From Streptomyces sp. NRRL WC-3618 (GTDB lineage Bacteria > Actinomycetota > Actinomycetes > Streptomycetales > Streptomycetaceae): 43,086 nucleotides of DNA. The stretch is taken from assembly GCF_001280005.1 (NCBI RefSeq), contig NZ_LGDW01000463.1:1-43086 (forward strand), read 5' to 3'. Shown here piece by piece: positions 1 to 10,433 of this stretch. Numbering within the stretch: the first letter of the stretch is position 1; the number at the start of each line of letters is the position of its first letter. The notes below the pieces were generated by a model. It was not told the origin of the DNA. It did not search any database and worked only from the letters and a program-made list of their open reading frames with translations. The translations under genes were made by a program, and so were the position numbers.

Positions 1-1
1 A

Positions 2-973
2 CTCCCGGCACCCCCCGCCGAGCACCCCCACCACATCTCCACCGACCGGGGCCGCGTCCACATAGCCGCTCACCAGCGCCGTACCGACGCCACCGCCGTG
101 GGCAACCTCCTTCTCTACCTCCCTAACTTCCTCTGCAGCCTCCTCGTCGTCAGCATGTTCTCCCTCTTCTTCGGCGACCTCGCGATCCTCGTGATCATCG
201 CCTGGATCCTGAGCGGCGCACTCGTCTTCCACCGGCCCACCGAAAGCGCCCTCGCGCGCCGTTTGCTCCATCTGCGCTACCCCACGCCGCAAGAACGAGC
301 CAAACTCGAACCGGTCTGGCGCGAGGTCACCGCCCGCGCGGGCGTCGAGGGCCGTAACTACGAGCTCTGGGTCGAGGACAGCGACGGCCTGAACGCGGTC
401 GCCGCCGCCGGCCACATCGTCGGCGTCACCCGCTTCGCCATGAACGAGCTGCCCAACGGCGAACTCGCCGCCGTCATGGCACACGAGCTGGGCCACCACG
501 TCGGCGGCCACGCCTGGTCGGGGCTGCTCGGCTACTGGTACGCGCAGCCCGGCCGTATCGCCTGGCGCTTCCTGCGCGCGTTCTCGGGGTTCGTCTTCCA
601 GGTGTCCCGCGCCTTCTCCTGCTTCGGCGTCGGCTTCGTCGTGCTCGTCCTCGGCGGTATCGCCATGGCGACCATCAGCACCCTGTACGGCCTGCCCCTG
701 CTGATCCTCGGGGTTCCGTACGCGCTCGCCGCCGTCGGCCGCCGGGCCGAACTCCGCGCCGACGAGCACGCGGCGGCCCTCGGCTTCGCCCCGATGCTGG
801 CCTCCGTACTCGGCAAGCTCCACCAGGAGGAGCAGCAGGAGACGGCCGCACTCGCCGCGCTCAACAACGGGGTGGCGCCGGAGGAGAGCCCGCTGAGCAA
901 GCTGCTCTCCTCGCACCCGGACTACCACACCCGGCTACACCACCTGCAGCCGTACCTCCAGCAGCAGCGCTGA
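2..973 (+). CDS. M48-family membrane zinc metallopeptidase, probably 5' partial
   Basis: Membrane-anchored peptidase. Two hydrophobic segments lie near the start, then a soluble part with the zinc motif HELGHH (His129, Glu130, His133 counted from the GTG at 98), a second hydrophobic pair, and RAELRADEHAA, which probably supplies the third zinc ligand. The first candidate start is GTG at 98, but it has no Shine-Dalgarno sequence. The frame stays open with strong G/C third positions back to base 2, so I treat the gene as entering from outside the window. It converges on rpoC and ends before a shared hairpin terminator. The M48 family and metal motif are clear; the substrate is unknown. Confidence 0.8.
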   Translation, partial: LPAPPAEHPHHISTDRGRVHIAAHQRRTDATAVGNLLLYLPNFLCSLLVVSMFSLFFGDLAILVIIAWILSGALVFHRPTESALARRLLHLRYPTPQERAKLEPVWREVTARAGVEGRNYELWVEDSDGLNAVAAAGHIVGVTRFAMNELPNGELAAVMAHELGHHVGGHAWSGLLGYWYAQPGRIAWRFLRAFSGFVFQVSRAFSCFGVGFVVLVLGGIAMATISTLYGLPLLILGVPYALAAVGRRAELRADEHAAALGFAPMLASVLGKLHQEEQQETAALAALNNGVAPEESPLSKLLSSHPDYHTRLHHLQPYLQQQR

Positions 974-985
974 GGCCAGGACACG

Positions 986-1026
986 ACGAAGGGCGGCCAC
1001 CCGCAACCGGGGTGACCGCCCTTCGT
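986..1026. terminator. Bidirectional hairpin terminator between the M48 gene and rpoC
   Basis: Perfect 11-bp arms at 986-996 and 1016-1026. After one mismatch, a further 5-bp inner stem forms (998-1002 with 1010-1014). It lies between two convergent stop codons, 13 bases after the peptidase stop, and would serve both strands. There is no T-tract, as is common in streptomycetes. Confidence 0.75.
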
Positions 1027-1027
1027 A

Positions 1028-1076
1028 CTACCAACTACCGCTTACTGACCACGGCCTACTGCCTACTGCCTACTGG
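1028..1076. repeat. Degenerate heptamer tandem array spanning the rpoC stop
   Basis: Seven consecutive 7-bp units resembling CTACTGC; the three nearest rpoC are nearly identical. Read on the rpoC strand, the units give TAG at 1070 (the rpoC stop), 1063, 1056, 1035 and 1028, and TAA at 1042. A 7-base period puts successive stops in different frames. Confidence 0.7.
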
Positions 1077-4000
1077 TTGTAGGGCCCGTAGTCGTAGTCC
1101 TCCAGCGGAACGGCCTGGCCGGAGCCCGTGCCGAACGGCGAGTAGTCGATGTCGTCGTAGCCGACGGCCGAGTACATCGCGGCCTTGGCCTCCTCGGTCG
1201 GCTCGACCCGGATGTTGCGGTAGCGGGACAGACCCGTACCGGCCGGGATGAGCTTACCGATGATGACGTTCTCCTTGAGGCCGATGAGGCTGTCGGACTT
1301 GGCGTTGATCGCCGCGTCCGTCAGCACTCGGGTCGTCTCCTGGAAGGAGGCGGCCGACAGCCAGGATTCCGTCGCCAGCGAGGCCTTGGTGATACCCATC
1401 AGCTGCGGACGGCCGGAGGCCGGGTGGCCGCCTTCCTGGACCACACGACGGTTCTCGGTCTCGAACTTGCCACGCTCGACCAGCTCACCGGGCAGCAGCT
1501 CGGCGTCGCCGGACTCGATGATCGTCACGCGGCGGAGCATCTGCCGAATGATGATCTCGATGTGCTTGTCGTGGATCGACACACCCTGCGAGTTGTAGAC
1601 CTTCTGGACTTCGCCGACCAGGTGGACCTGGACCGCGCGCTGACCGAGGATCCGCAGCACGTCGTGCGGGTTGGTGGCACCGAAGGTGAGCTTCTGGCCC
1701 ACCTCGACGTGGTCACCCTCACGCACCATGACCTTGGCGCGCTTCGAGATCGGGAACGCCGTCTCGTCGCTGCCGTCGTCCGGGGTGATGACGATCTTCT
1801 TGGTCTTCTCGGTCTCCTCGATACGGACGCGGCCGGCCGCCTCCGAGATCGGGGCGACACCCTTGGGCGTACGAGCCTCGAAGAGCTCGACGACACGGGG
1901 CAGACCCTGGGTGATGTCGTCACCGGCCACACCACCGGTGTGGAAGGTACGCATCGTCAGCTGGGTACCGGGCTCACCGATGGACTGGGCGGCGATGATG
2001 CCGACCGCCTCACCGATGTCGACCAGCTTGCCGGTGGCCAGCGAACGGCCGTAGCACATGGCGCAGGTGCCGACGGCGGACTCGCAGGTCAGGACCGAGC
2101 GGGTCTTGACCTCCTCGACGCCGTGCCGGACGAGCTCGTCGATGAGGACGTCACCGAGGTCGGTGTTGGCCGGGGCCAGCACACGTCCGTCGAGGGTGAT
2201 GTCCTCGGCCAGCGCACGGGCGTACACCGACGTCTCGACGTTCTCGGTCTTGCGCAGCACACCGGCTTCGTCGCGCTCGGCGATCGCCAGCTTGAGGCCG
2301 CGGTCGGTGCCGCAGTCCTCCTCGCGGATGATGACGTCCTGCGAGACGTCCACCAGACGACGGGTGAGGTAACCCGAGTCGGCGGTACGCAGGGCGGTGT
2401 CGGCGAGACCCTTACGGGCACCGTGGGTGGAGATGAAGTACTCCAGCACGGACAGGCCCTCGCGGAACGACGCCTTGATGGGACGAGGAATCGTCTCGTT
2501 CTTGGCGTTCGACACCAGACCACGCATACCGGCGATCTGCCGCATCTGCATCATGTTTCCTCGGGCACCCGAGTCAACCATCATGAAGATGGGGTTCGTC
2601 TTGGGGAAGTTCGCGTTCATCGCCTCGGCAACCTCGTTGGTCGCCTTGGTCCAGATCGCGATGAGCTCCTGCGTGCGCTCGTCCTTGGTGATCAGACCGC
2701 GCTCGTACTGCTTCTGGACCTTCTCGTCCAGCGCCTCGTAGCCCGCGACGATGGCCTTCTTGGCCTCGGGCACGACGACGTCGGAGATGGCCACGGTGAC
2801 ACCGGAGCGGGTACCCCAGTAGAAACCGGCCGCCTTCAGGTTGTCGAGCGTCGCCGCCACGATGACCTTGGGGTAGCGCTCAGCGAGGTCGTTGACGATC
2901 TCGCCGAGCTGCTTCTTGCCCACCGAGTAGTCGACGAACGGGTAGTCCTCGGGCAGCAGCTCGTTGAAGAGCGCGCGGCCCAGGGTGGTGCGCAGGCGGA
3001 AGGTGTCCCCCTGCTGCCACTCGGGCTCGCCCTCGTCGCGGGCCGGCGGGGTCCAGCCGCGCGGCGGGATGGTGCCCACCGGGAAGCGGATGTCGATCGC
3101 CGACTGCAGCGCGAGCTCACCGGCGTCGAACGCCATGATCGCCTCGGCGGTGGAGCCGAACGCACGGCCCTCGCCCTTGACGTCACGCAGTTCACCGTCG
3201 GTGGTGAGGAAGAACAGACCGAGGACCATGTCCTGGGTCGGCATCGTCACCGGACGGCCGTCGGCGGGCTTGAGGATGTTGTTCGAGGACAGCATCAGGA
3301 TGCGGGCCTCGGCCTGCGCCTCCGCGGAGAGCGGCAGGTGGACGGCCATCTGGTCACCGTCAAAGTCCGCGTTGAACGCGGTGCAGACGAGCGGGTGGAT
3401 CTGGATGGCCTTGCCCTCGACGAGCTGCGGCTCGAAGGCCTGGATGCCGAGGCGGTGCAGCGTGGGCGCACGGTTCAGCAGCACCGGGTGCTCGGCGATG
3501 ACCTCTTCGAGGACGTCGTACACGACGGTGCGGCCGCGCTCGACCATGCGCTTGGCGCTCTTGATGTTCTGCGCGTGGTTCAGGTCGACCAGGCGCTTCA
3601 TCACGAACGGCTTGAAGAGCTCCAGCGCCATCGCCTTCGGCAGACCGCACTGGTGCAGCTTCAGCTGCGGACCGACGACGATCACGGAACGCGCAGAGTA
3701 GTCCACACGCTTGCCGAGCAGGTTCTGACGGAATCGACCCTGCTTGCCCTTCAGCATGTCGCTGAGGGACTTCAGCGGGCGGTTACCGGGACCGGTGACC
3801 GGACGGCCACGACGACCGTTGTCGAACAGCGCGTCGACGGCCTCCTGGAGCATGCGCTTCTCGTTGTTCACGATGATCTCGGGCGCGCCGAGGTCGAGAA
3901 GCCGCTTCAGACGGTTGTTCCGGTTGATCACACGGCGGTACAGGTCGTTCAGGTCGGAGGTCGCGAAGCGGCCACCGTCCAGCTGCACCATCGGGCGGAG

Positions 4001-4969
4001 GTCCGGCGGGATGACCGGGACGCAGTCGAGGACCATGCCCTTGGGGCTGTTGGAGGTCTGCAGGAAGGCAGACACGACCTTCAGCCGCTTCAGCGCACGG
4101 GTCTTCTTCTGGCCCTTGCCGGTACGGATGATCTCGCGGAGGCGCTCGGCCTCCTCCTCGAGGTCGAAGGACTCCAGGCGCTTCTGCAACGCCGCGGCAC
4201 CCATCGAACCGTCGAAGTAGGTCCCGAAGCGGTCGCGCAGCTCGCGGTAGAGCAGCTCGTCGCCCTCCAGGTCCTGGACCTTGAGGTTCTTGAACCGGGT
4301 CCACACCTCGTCGAGACGGTCGATCTCGCGCTGCGAGCGGTCGCGCAGCTGCTTCATCTCCCGCTCGGCACCTTCGCGCACCTTGCGGCGTACGTCGGCC
4401 TTGGCGCCCTCGGCCTCGAGCTCGCCCAGGTCGCTTTCCAGCTTCTTGGCGCGGGCTTCGAGGTCGGAGTCACGCCGGTTCTCGATCTGCTGCCGCTCGA
4501 CGGAGACGTGCGCCTCCAGGGAGGGCAGGTCACGCGTACGGCGCTCGTCGTCGACGTACGTGATCATGTACGCCGCGAAGTAGATGACCTTCTCGAGGTC
4601 CTTCGGGGCGAGGTCGAGCAGGTAGCCCAGCCGCGACGGAACGCCCTTGAAGTACCAGATGTGGGTGACGGGAGCGGCGAGCTCGATGTGGCCCATCCGC
4701 TCACGGCGCACCTTGGCGCGCGTGACCTCGACGCCACAGCGCTCACAGATGATGCCCTTGAAGCGGACGCGCTTGTACTTGCCGCAGTAGCACTCCCAGT
4801 CCCGGGTCGGACCGAAGATCTTCTCGCAGAAGAGTCCGTCCTTTTCGGGCTTGAGCGTGCGGTAGTTGATCGTCTCGGGCTTCTTGACCTCGCCGTGGCT
4901 CCACTGACGGATGTCGTCCGCCGTAGCCAGGCCGATCCGGAGCTCGTCGAAGAAGTTGACGTCGAGCAC
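1070..4969 (-). CDS. rpoC: DNA-directed RNA polymerase subunit beta'
   Basis: Largest core RNA polymerase subunit, 1299 aa. It binds the catalytic magnesium and, with beta, forms the active-site cleft. The N-terminal zinc-finger cysteines are Cys60, Cys62, Cys75 and Cys78. The catalytic motif NADFDGD is at 533-539 (Asp535, Asp537, Asp539). The second zinc site is Cys886, Cys962, Cys969 and Cys972. Length and order match actinobacterial beta'. The start is GTG, with a purine-rich GAGAGGGA about ten bases upstream. It lies 97 bases downstream of rpoB on the same strand, with a strong hairpin in that gap, and is presumably cotranscribed with rpoB. The stop lies inside a heptamer repeat. Confidence 0.98.
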   Translation of the reverse strand: MLDVNFFDELRIGLATADDIRQWSHGEVKKPETINYRTLKPEKDGLFCEKIFGPTRDWECYCGKYKRVRFKGIICERCGVEVTRAKVRRERMGHIELAAPVTHIWYFKGVPSRLGYLLDLAPKDLEKVIYFAAYMITYVDDERRTRDLPSLEAHVSVERQQIENRRDSDLEARAKKLESDLGELEAEGAKADVRRKVREGAEREMKQLRDRSQREIDRLDEVWTRFKNLKVQDLEGDELLYRELRDRFGTYFDGSMGAAALQKRLESFDLEEEAERLREIIRTGKGQKKTRALKRLKVVSAFLQTSNSPKGMVLDCVPVIPPDLRPMVQLDGGRFATSDLNDLYRRVINRNNRLKRLLDLGAPEIIVNNEKRMLQEAVDALFDNGRRGRPVTGPGNRPLKSLSDMLKGKQGRFRQNLLGKRVDYSARSVIVVGPQLKLHQCGLPKAMALELFKPFVMKRLVDLNHAQNIKSAKRMVERGRTVVYDVLEEVIAEHPVLLNRAPTLHRLGIQAFEPQLVEGKAIQIHPLVCTAFNADFDGDQMAVHLPLSAEAQAEARILMLSSNNILKPADGRPVTMPTQDMVLGLFFLTTDGELRDVKGEGRAFGSTAEAIMAFDAGELALQSAIDIRFPVGTIPPRGWTPPARDEGEPEWQQGDTFRLRTTLGRALFNELLPEDYPFVDYSVGKKQLGEIVNDLAERYPKVIVAATLDNLKAAGFYWGTRSGVTVAISDVVVPEAKKAIVAGYEALDEKVQKQYERGLITKDERTQELIAIWTKATNEVAEAMNANFPKTNPIFMMVDSGARGNMMQMRQIAGMRGLVSNAKNETIPRPIKASFREGLSVLEYFISTHGARKGLADTALRTADSGYLTRRLVDVSQDVIIREEDCGTDRGLKLAIAERDEAGVLRKTENVETSVYARALAEDITLDGRVLAPANTDLGDVLIDELVRHGVEEVKTRSVLTCESAVGTCAMCYGRSLATGKLVDIGEAVGIIAAQSIGEPGTQLTMRTFHTGGVAGDDITQGLPRVVELFEARTPKGVAPISEAAGRVRIEETEKTKKIVITPDDGSDETAFPISKRAKVMVREGDHVEVGQKLTFGATNPHDVLRILGQRAVQVHLVGEVQKVYNSQGVSIHDKHIEIIIRQMLRRVTIIESGDAELLPGELVERGKFETENRRVVQEGGHPASGRPQLMGITKASLATESWLSAASFQETTRVLTDAAINAKSDSLIGLKENVIIGKLIPAGTGLSRYRNIRVEPTEEAKAAMYSAVGYDDIDYSPFGTGSGQAVPLEDYDYGPYNQ

Positions 4970-5029
4970 TATGCGTCAATCCCTCTCAGGGTTGTAAGTC
5001 ATGGGGTCTGATTCGGGGGTCCTGGGGCC

Positions 5030-5057
5030 GGCGGGCCTTGATCGCTCAAGGCCCGCC
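5030..5057 (-). promoter_or_regulatory. rpoB-rpoC intergenic hairpin with GCGA tetraloop
   Basis: Perfect 12-bp inverted repeat (5030-5041 with 5046-5057) closing a 4-base loop. On the transcribed minus strand the loop reads GCGA, a GNRA tetraloop. It starts 9 bases after the rpoB stop and about 60 bases before rpoC. No U-tract follows, so an RNA processing site, partial attenuator or stability element is more likely than a full terminator. Confidence 0.7.
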
Positions 5058-5066
5058 GAACTCCCG

Positions 5067-8000
5067 TCAGACCTCTTCGACGCTGCTCGGCTCACGCCGG
5101 GACAGGTCGATGCCGAGCTCCTCCGCCGCGCGGAAGACGTCCTCGTCGGTGTCACGCATTTCGATGGACATACCGTCACTGGACAGCACCTCCACGTTGA
5201 GGCAGAGAGACTGCATCTCCTTGATGAGCACCTTGAAGGACTCGGGGATGCCGGGCTCGGGGATGTTCTCGCCCTTGACGATGGCCTCGTAGACCTTCAC
5301 GCGGCCGGTCACGTCGTCGGACTTGATGGTCAGCAGCTCCTGGAGGGCGTACGCGGCGCCGTATGCCTCCAGCGCCCACACCTCCATCTCACCGAATCGC
5401 TGGCCACCGAACTGAGCCTTACCACCCAGCGGCTGCTGGGTGATCATCGAGTACGGACCGGTCGAACGGGCGTGCAGCTTGTCGTCGACCAGGTGGTGGA
5501 GCTTGAGGATGTACATGTAGCCGACCGAGACCGGCTCCGGGAACGGCTCGCCGGAGCGGCCGTCGAACAGCGGGGCCTTACCGGTCGGGAGCACCATGCG
5601 CGATCCGTCGCGGTTCGGGATGGTGTGGTTGAGCAGACCCGCCAGCTCGTCCTCACGCGCACCGTCGAAGACGGGGGTGGCGACGTTGGTGCCGGGAGCG
5701 ACCACGTCGGCCTCGATGGCCTGGAGGCGCTGCGCCCACTCCTCCCCGAGGCCGGAGACGTCCCAGCCGCGACTGGCGAGCCAGCCGAGGTGGATCTCCA
5801 GCACCTGTCCCGGGTTCATTCGGGACGGCACACCGAGCGGGTTGAGGATGATGTCGACCGGAGTTCCGTCCTCGAGGAACGGCATGTCCTCGATCGGAAG
5901 GATCTTCGAGATAACACCCTTGTTGCCGTGGCGGCCGGCGAGCTTGTCACCGTCCGTGATCTTGCGCTTCTGCGCCACGTAGACACGAACCAGCTGGTTC
6001 ACGCCCGGCGGCAGCTCGTCGCCCTCTTCACGGTCGAAGACGCGGACGCCGATGACCTTGCCGATCTCACCGTGCGGCACCTTCAGCGAGGTGTCGCGCA
6101 CCTCGCGCGCCTTCTCACCGAAGATCGCGCGGAGCAGGCGCTCCTCGGGGGTCAGCTCGGTCTCGCCCTTGGGCGTGACCTTGCCGACGAGGATGTCACC
6201 GGCGACGACCTCGGCACCGATACGGATGATGCCGCGCTCGTCGAGGTCGGCGAGGACCTCCTCGGAGACGTTCGGGATGTCCCGGGTGATCTCCTCGGGG
6301 CCGAGCTTGGTGTCACGGGCGTCGACCTCGTGCTCCTCGATGTGGATCGAGGAGAGGACGTCGTCCTGCACGAGGCGCTGCGACAGGATGATCGCGTCCT
6401 CGTAGTTGTGACCCTCCCACGGCATGAAGGCGACGAGCAGGTTCTTGCCCAGCGCCATCTCGCCTTCCTGGGTGGCCGGCCCGTCGGCGAGAACCTGGTG
6501 CTCGACGACCCGGTCGCCCTCGTTGACGACAACCTTCTGGTTGACCGAGGTGCCCTGGTTGGAGCGCGAGAACTTCGCGACGCGGTACGTGGTGTACGTA
6601 CCGTCGTCGTTGGCGACGGTGACGTAGTCCGCGGAGACCTCCTGGACGACACCCGCCTTCTCGGCCTTGATGACGTCGCCGGCGTCGACGGCGCAGCGGT
6701 ACTCCATGCCCGTACCGACGAGGGGGGCCTCGGCGGTGATCAGCGGCACAGCCTGACGCATCATGTTCGCGCCCATGAGGGCACGGTTGGCGTCGTCGTG
6801 CTCCAGGAAGGGGATCATCGCGGTGGCGACGGACACCATCTGGCGCGGCGAGACGTCCATGTAGTCGACGTCGTCGCCCGGGATGTAGTCGATCTCGCCG
6901 CCACGGCGACGGACGAGAACGCGGGACTCCTCGAAGCGCATGTCCTCGGAGAGGATCGCGTTCGCCTGGGCGATCACGAACCGGTCTTCCTCGTCGGCCG
7001 TCAGGTAGTCGACGTCGTCGGTGACGACACCCTCGACGACCTTGCGGTACGGGGTCTCGACGAACCCGAACGCGTTGACCCGGCCGTAGGAGGCGAGCGA
7101 GCCGATCAGACCGATGTTCGGGCCTTCAGGGGTCTCGATCGGGCACATGCGGCCGTAGTGCGAGGGGTGCACGTCACGGACCTCGAAGCCGGCCCGCTCA
7201 CGGGAGAGACCACCCGGGCCAAGAGCCGACAGACGGCGCTTGTGGGTGAGACCCGACAGCGGGTTGTTCTGGTCCATGAACTGCGACAGCTGGCTGGTGC
7301 CGAAGAACTCCTTGATGGAGGCGACGACCGGCCGGATGTTGATCAGGGTCTGCGGCGTGATCGCCTCGACGTCCTGAGTCGTCATGCGCTCGCGGACGAC
7401 TCGCTCCATACGCGCCAGACCCGTACGGACCTGGTTCTGGATGAGCTCGCCGACGTTGCGCAGACGACGGTTGCCGAAGTGGTCGATGTCGTCGGTCTCG
7501 ACAACGATCGTCGTGCCGTTGTCGCCAACGGTCTCGGTCTCACCGGCGTGCAGCTTCACCAGGTACTTGATCGTCGAGATGATGTCCTCGACGGTCAGCA
7601 CACCGGCGTCCAGCGGGGCCTCGCCACCCAGCTTCTTGTTGACCTTGTAACGGCCGACCTTGGCGAGGTCATAACGCTTCGGGTTGAAGTACAGGTTCTC
7701 CAGAAGCGTCTGCGCGGCCTCACGGGTCGGCGGCTCGCCCGGACGGAGCTTGCGGTAGATGTCGAGCAGCGCGTCGTCCTGGCCCTGGGTGTGGTCCTTC
7801 TCCAGGGTGGCGCGCATGGACTCGTACTCGCCGAACTCCTCGAGGATCTGCTCGGTCGTCCAGCCGAGAGCCTTGAGGAGGACGGTGACGGACTGCTTGC
7901 GCTTGCGGTCGATGCGGACACCGACCATGTCGCGCTTGTCGATCTCCATCTCCAGCCAGGCACCCCGGGAGGGGATCACCTTGGAGGAGAAGATGTCCTT

Positions 8001-8549
8001 GTCGGACGTCTTGTCGATGGAGGAGTCGAAGTAGACACCCGGCGAACGGACCAGCTGCGACACCACGACACGCTCGGTGCCGTTGATGACGAAGGTGCCC
8101 TTGTTGGTCATGAGCGGGAAGTCGCCCATGAAGACCGTCTGGGACTTGATCTCGCCGGTCTCGTTGTTGGTGAACTCGGCCGTGACGAAGAGGGGCGCGG
8201 AGAACGTGAAGTCGCGCTCCTTGCACTCGTCGATCGAGTTCTTCGGAGGCTCGAAGCGGTGGTCGCGGAACGTCAGGGACATCGACCCGGAGAAGTCCTC
8301 GATCGGGGAGATCTCCTCGAAGATCTCCTCCAGACCGGACTTGGTGGGGACGTCCTGTCCACTGTCCAGAGCCGCCTCGACACGAGCCTTCCACGCGGCG
8401 TTACCGAGCAGCCAGTCGAAGCTCTCGGTTTGCAGCGCAAGGAGGTTCGGAACCTCGAGGGGCTCCTTGATCTTTGCAAAAGAGATGCGCAGCGGGGCAG
8501 TGCTGGCGCCGTGGTTTGTATTCGCGGAGGCAGTGCGCGAGGCGGCCAA
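5067..8549 (-). CDS. rpoB: DNA-directed RNA polymerase subunit beta
   Basis: Second-largest core polymerase subunit, 1160 aa from the chosen start. I chose TTG at 8549 because GGAAGGA lies 7 bases upstream; the upstream GTG at 8579 has no ribosome binding site. The TTG start also gives the N-terminus (M)AASRTAS that I recall for Streptomyces RpoB. The rifampicin region reads [15 protein letters not shown] then [10 protein letters not shown], with Asp426, His436 and Ser441 all of the sensitive type. The conserved beta motifs [18 protein letters not shown] and [19 protein letters not shown] are intact. It has its own likely promoter at 8733-8761 and is followed by rpoC. Confidence 0.97.
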   Translation of the reverse strand: MAASRTASANTNHGASTAPLRISFAKIKEPLEVPNLLALQTESFDWLLGNAAWKARVEAALDSGQDVPTKSGLEEIFEEISPIEDFSGSMSLTFRDHRFEPPKNSIDECKERDFTFSAPLFVTAEFTNNETGEIKSQTVFMGDFPLMTNKGTFVINGTERVVVSQLVRSPGVYFDSSIDKTSDKDIFSSKVIPSRGAWLEMEIDKRDMVGVRIDRKRKQSVTVLLKALGWTTEQILEEFGEYESMRATLEKDHTQGQDDALLDIYRKLRPGEPPTREAAQTLLENLYFNPKRYDLAKVGRYKVNKKLGGEAPLDAGVLTVEDIISTIKYLVKLHAGETETVGDNGTTIVVETDDIDHFGNRRLRNVGELIQNQVRTGLARMERVVRERMTTQDVEAITPQTLINIRPVVASIKEFFGTSQLSQFMDQNNPLSGLTHKRRLSALGPGGLSRERAGFEVRDVHPSHYGRMCPIETPEGPNIGLIGSLASYGRVNAFGFVETPYRKVVEGVVTDDVDYLTADEEDRFVIAQANAILSEDMRFEESRVLVRRRGGEIDYIPGDDVDYMDVSPRQMVSVATAMIPFLEHDDANRALMGANMMRQAVPLITAEAPLVGTGMEYRCAVDAGDVIKAEKAGVVQEVSADYVTVANDDGTYTTYRVAKFSRSNQGTSVNQKVVVNEGDRVVEHQVLADGPATQEGEMALGKNLLVAFMPWEGHNYEDAIILSQRLVQDDVLSSIHIEEHEVDARDTKLGPEEITRDIPNVSEEVLADLDERGIIRIGAEVVAGDILVGKVTPKGETELTPEERLLRAIFGEKAREVRDTSLKVPHGEIGKVIGVRVFDREEGDELPPGVNQLVRVYVAQKRKITDGDKLAGRHGNKGVISKILPIEDMPFLEDGTPVDIILNPLGVPSRMNPGQVLEIHLGWLASRGWDVSGLGEEWAQRLQAIEADVVAPGTNVATPVFDGAREDELAGLLNHTIPNRDGSRMVLPTGKAPLFDGRSGEPFPEPVSVGYMYILKLHHLVDDKLHARSTGPYSMITQQPLGGKAQFGGQRFGEMEVWALEAYGAAYALQELLTIKSDDVTGRVKVYEAIVKGENIPEPGIPESFKVLIKEMQSLCLNVEVLSSDGMSIEMRDTDEDVFRAAEELGIDLSRREPSSVEEV

Positions 8550-8732
8550 GAGGGGGTCCTTCCGAGGGCTCGGACTCACTACGCGCGTACCGGCCCCTCA
8601 CCGGGGCACAGAGACAGGCGCTTCACGACCGGCCGGGAAGGGCCAGGTCGGAGAAGGTCCGATCGTCGGTGCTCAGCGAGGGCATGCCCCTGGTGACGGG
8701 CAGGAGGCAGCTAACAGGCAGCGCAAAGGGTC

Positions 8733-8761
8733 AGTGTAGCCAGTTGGCCCACTGATGTCCA
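8733..8761 (-). promoter_or_regulatory. Likely rpoB promoter
   Basis: On the minus strand, -35 TGGACA (8756-8761) is followed by a 17-base spacer and -10 TACACT (8733-8738), a close match to a vegetative sigma (HrdB-type) promoter. Transcription would start near 8726, giving a leader of about 175 bases before the TTG start at 8549. I see no strong terminator-like hairpin in that leader. Confidence 0.65.
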
Positions 8762-9055
8762 GTGCGGGTTTTTGAAGACCCTCGTTGTTCTCAACCCCTG
8801 CTGCAAACCAAGCCCTCGATGCACATCGATACTGCCCTCTTCGCCACCGATCCATGCCTCGGATTCGGATCGTTGTGACGACGCGTCCTGAGAATTGCGC
8901 GCCACGTGCGGTTCGTCAAGGCCTCCAAGCCCAAACCCGGTGCTGCCATCGTCACGTGGGGCACGTCATCAGGGGCGTTCGGAGGCACGACGAAGATCAC
9001 CTTACTCGCCGTCACCGAGCCTGCAAGGCAGCCACGACCCGGCCCCTCGAACGCC
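8762..9055. other. Gene-free spacer between rplL hairpins and rpoB promoter
   Basis: About 290 bases with lower GC than the flanking genes and no frame with coding character on either strand. I see no further clear promoter or repeat here. It may hold upstream elements of the rpoB promoter. Confidence 0.5.
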
Positions 9056-9089
9056 GAAGAGCGACCACCCAGATGGATGATCGCTCTTC
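9056..9089 (-). terminator. Second hairpin downstream of rplL
   Basis: Arms GAAGAGCGA (9056-9064) and TCGCTCTTC (9081-9089) form a perfect 9-bp stem with a 16-base loop that has some extra pairing. It lies about 52 bases after the rplL stop. With the hairpin at 9104-9125 it forms a tandem pair that could reduce readthrough from rplJL into rpoBC. Confidence 0.6.
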
Positions 9090-9103
9090 ACTGCGTCAGC
9101 GTT

Positions 9104-9125
9104 ACAGGGCTACGGACAGCCCTGT
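9104..9125 (-). terminator. First hairpin downstream of rplL
   Basis: Perfect 8-bp stem ACAGGGCT/AGCCCTGT with a 6-base loop, 15 bases after the rplL stop codon. No U-tract follows. It is likely a partial terminator, or the processing element seen at rplL-rpoB junctions of other bacteria. Confidence 0.55.
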
Positions 9126-9140
9126 GTCACCGCAATCGAG

Positions 9141-9524
9141 TTACTTGACCTCGACCGAGGCGCCGGCGGCCTTGAGGGACTCGGCAGCCTTCTCGGCGGC
9201 CTCCTTGGCGACCTTCTCGAGAACGGGCTTCGGGGCGCCGTCCACGAGGTCCTTGGCCTCCTTGAGGCCCAGCGAGGTCAGCTCACGCACGACCTTGATG
9301 ACCTGGATCTTCTTCTCGCCGGCGCCGGTGAGGACGACGTCGAACTCGTCCTGCTCCTCGACGGCCTCAGCGGCGGCGGCGGGGCCGGCCGGGGCAGCGG
9401 CGACCGCGGCGGCGGCGGTGACGTCGAACTTCTCCTCGAACGCCTTCACGAACTCGGAGAGCTCGATGAGGGTGAGGGTCTCGAACTGCGCGAGCAGCTC
9501 TTCCTGGGACAGCTTCGTCGCCAT
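9141..9524 (-). CDS. rplL: 50S ribosomal protein L7/L12
   Basis: Stalk protein, 127 aa, which binds L10 as dimers and recruits translational GTPases. The N-terminal dimerisation part (about 1-35) is followed by an Ala/Pro/Glu-rich flexible hinge (about 37-58). The C-terminal domain begins [20 protein letters not shown] and contains [16 protein letters not shown]. The length is typical. It is second in the rplJ-rplL pair, with a 111-base gap containing a hairpin. ATG start with GGAAGGAT just upstream. Confidence 0.97.
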   Translation of the reverse strand: MATKLSQEELLAQFETLTLIELSEFVKAFEEKFDVTAAAAVAAAPAGPAAAAEAVEEQDEFDVVLTGAGEKKIQVIKVVRELTSLGLKEAKDLVDGAPKPVLEKVAKEAAEKAAESLKAAGASVEVK

Positions 9525-9597
9525 GTTGGGCGATCCTTCCAGTCAATTCGGCAGGTGCCGGATGTACATGTCGGCGGGCGTACGTTCGGCCCGCGTC

Positions 9598-9620
9598 GAC
9601 CGCCGCGTCAGGCGGCGGTC
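9598..9620 (-). promoter_or_regulatory. rplJ-rplL intergenic hairpin
   Basis: Perfect 9-bp stem GACCGCCGC/GCGGCGGTC with a 5-base loop, 15 bases after the rplJ stop; a weaker 6-bp GC stem follows it. It could act in RNA processing or 3'-end protection that lets L12 be made in excess over L10, which the 4:1 or 6:1 stalk needs. That role is inference. Confidence 0.5.
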
Positions 9621-9635
9621 AGAGTGCGAGCCGAA

Positions 9636-10166
9636 TTACTCGGCACCGCCCTGCTCGGCGAGCTTGACGCGAAGCGCTTCCGCGGTGCGGACGAACTTCG
9701 ACGGCAGCGCCTGGAGGAGCGAGGCAGTCTGAGACTGCTTGCCCTTGAAGGCACCGGCCAGCTTGCTGAGCAGAACCTCGCGGGACTCGAGGTCCGCAAG
9801 CTTCTTGATCTCGTCGGCGGACAGCGCCTTACCGTCAAGGACACCGCCCTTGATGACGAGGTTCGGGTTGTCCTTGGCGAAGTCACGAAGACCCTTCGCC
9901 GACGTCACCGGGTCACCGGAGATGAAGGCAACCGCCGTCGGACCGTTGAACAGGTCGTCGAGCGTCGAGATCCCGGCCTCGTTGGCCGCGATCTTGGTCA
10001 GCGTGTTCTTCACCACGGCGTACTGGGCGTCTTCACCGAGCGAACGACGCAGCGTCTTGAGCTGCGCCACGGTGAGACCCCGGTACTCGGTCAGCACAGC
10101 GGCGTTCGAGCTACGGAACTGGTCCGCGAGCTCGGCTACCGCGGCAGCCTTGTCGGGCCTTGCCAT
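9636..10166 (-). CDS. rplJ: 50S ribosomal protein L10
   Basis: Base of the ribosomal stalk, 176 aa, carrying L7/L12 dimers on its C-terminal helix and binding 23S rRNA with L11. The N-terminus is [17 protein letters not shown], and the conserved [16 protein letters not shown] and [13 protein letters not shown] segments are present. ATG start with GGAAGGAGG upstream. A leader of about 230 bases precedes it, with a GC-rich hairpin followed by a T-rich run, which suggests autogenous or attenuation control as in other L10 operons. rplL follows. Confidence 0.96.
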   Translation of the reverse strand: MARPDKAAAVAELADQFRSSNAAVLTEYRGLTVAQLKTLRRSLGEDAQYAVVKNTLTKIAANEAGISTLDDLFNGPTAVAFISGDPVTSAKGLRDFAKDNPNLVIKGGVLDGKALSADEIKKLADLESREVLLSKLAGAFKGKQSQTASLLQALPSKFVRTAEALRVKLAEQGGAE

Positions 10167-10395
10167 AAGCGTGGCCTCCTTCCGGGTGATGAGGACCGCT
10201 CAGAAGGAGACTGGGAAAACGAAACGCCCCGGCGCAGGCGCACGGGGCGTGAACTCGACCAAACGAATTCCGTGAGCGGATTCCGTCCGGGAGCACTTCC
10301 ACAGTCACCTACGCGGGTCGTCCGCAGTTCAGCGGATCCTTCGGTCACCGCACCCTCTGTTGAGGAAACGGCAACGACCAGCGGTCTTTGGCTTC
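10167..10395 (-). promoter_or_regulatory. rplJ (L10) mRNA leader with attenuator-like hairpin
   Basis: The untranslated leader runs from the predicted start site near 10395 to rplJ. It contains a 7-bp GC stem, ACGCCCC (10224-10230) with GGGGCGT (10244-10250). On the transcribed strand this is followed directly by TTTCGTTTTCCC, so it resembles an intrinsic terminator within the leader. L10-L12 leader autoregulation is established in other bacteria; the element here is assigned by position and shape only. Confidence 0.5.
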
Positions 10396-10401
10396 TGGAC
10401 G

Positions 10402-10431
10402 AGAGTACGTGAGGGTGTCCCCACCAAGCAA
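10402..10431 (-). promoter_or_regulatory. Possible rplJ promoter
   Basis: On the minus strand, -35 TTGCTT (10426-10431), an 18-base spacer, and -10 TACTCT (10402-10407). It lies just downstream of the terminator-like repeat that follows the lipoprotein gene, a sensible place for a new transcription unit. Confidence 0.45.
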
Positions 10432-10433
10432 AT

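Noticed and set aside
1424..5011. Nearly 1200-codon open frame on the plus strand opposite rpoC
   Set aside because: It mirrors rpoC codon bias: G/C third positions on one strand suppress stops on the other. The translation is Leu/Asp/Val/Gly/Arg-rich without recognisable domains.
5001..8696. 1231-codon open frame on the plus strand opposite rpoB
   Set aside because: The same strand-shadow effect. rpoB is certain, and this translation has no domain or membrane logic.
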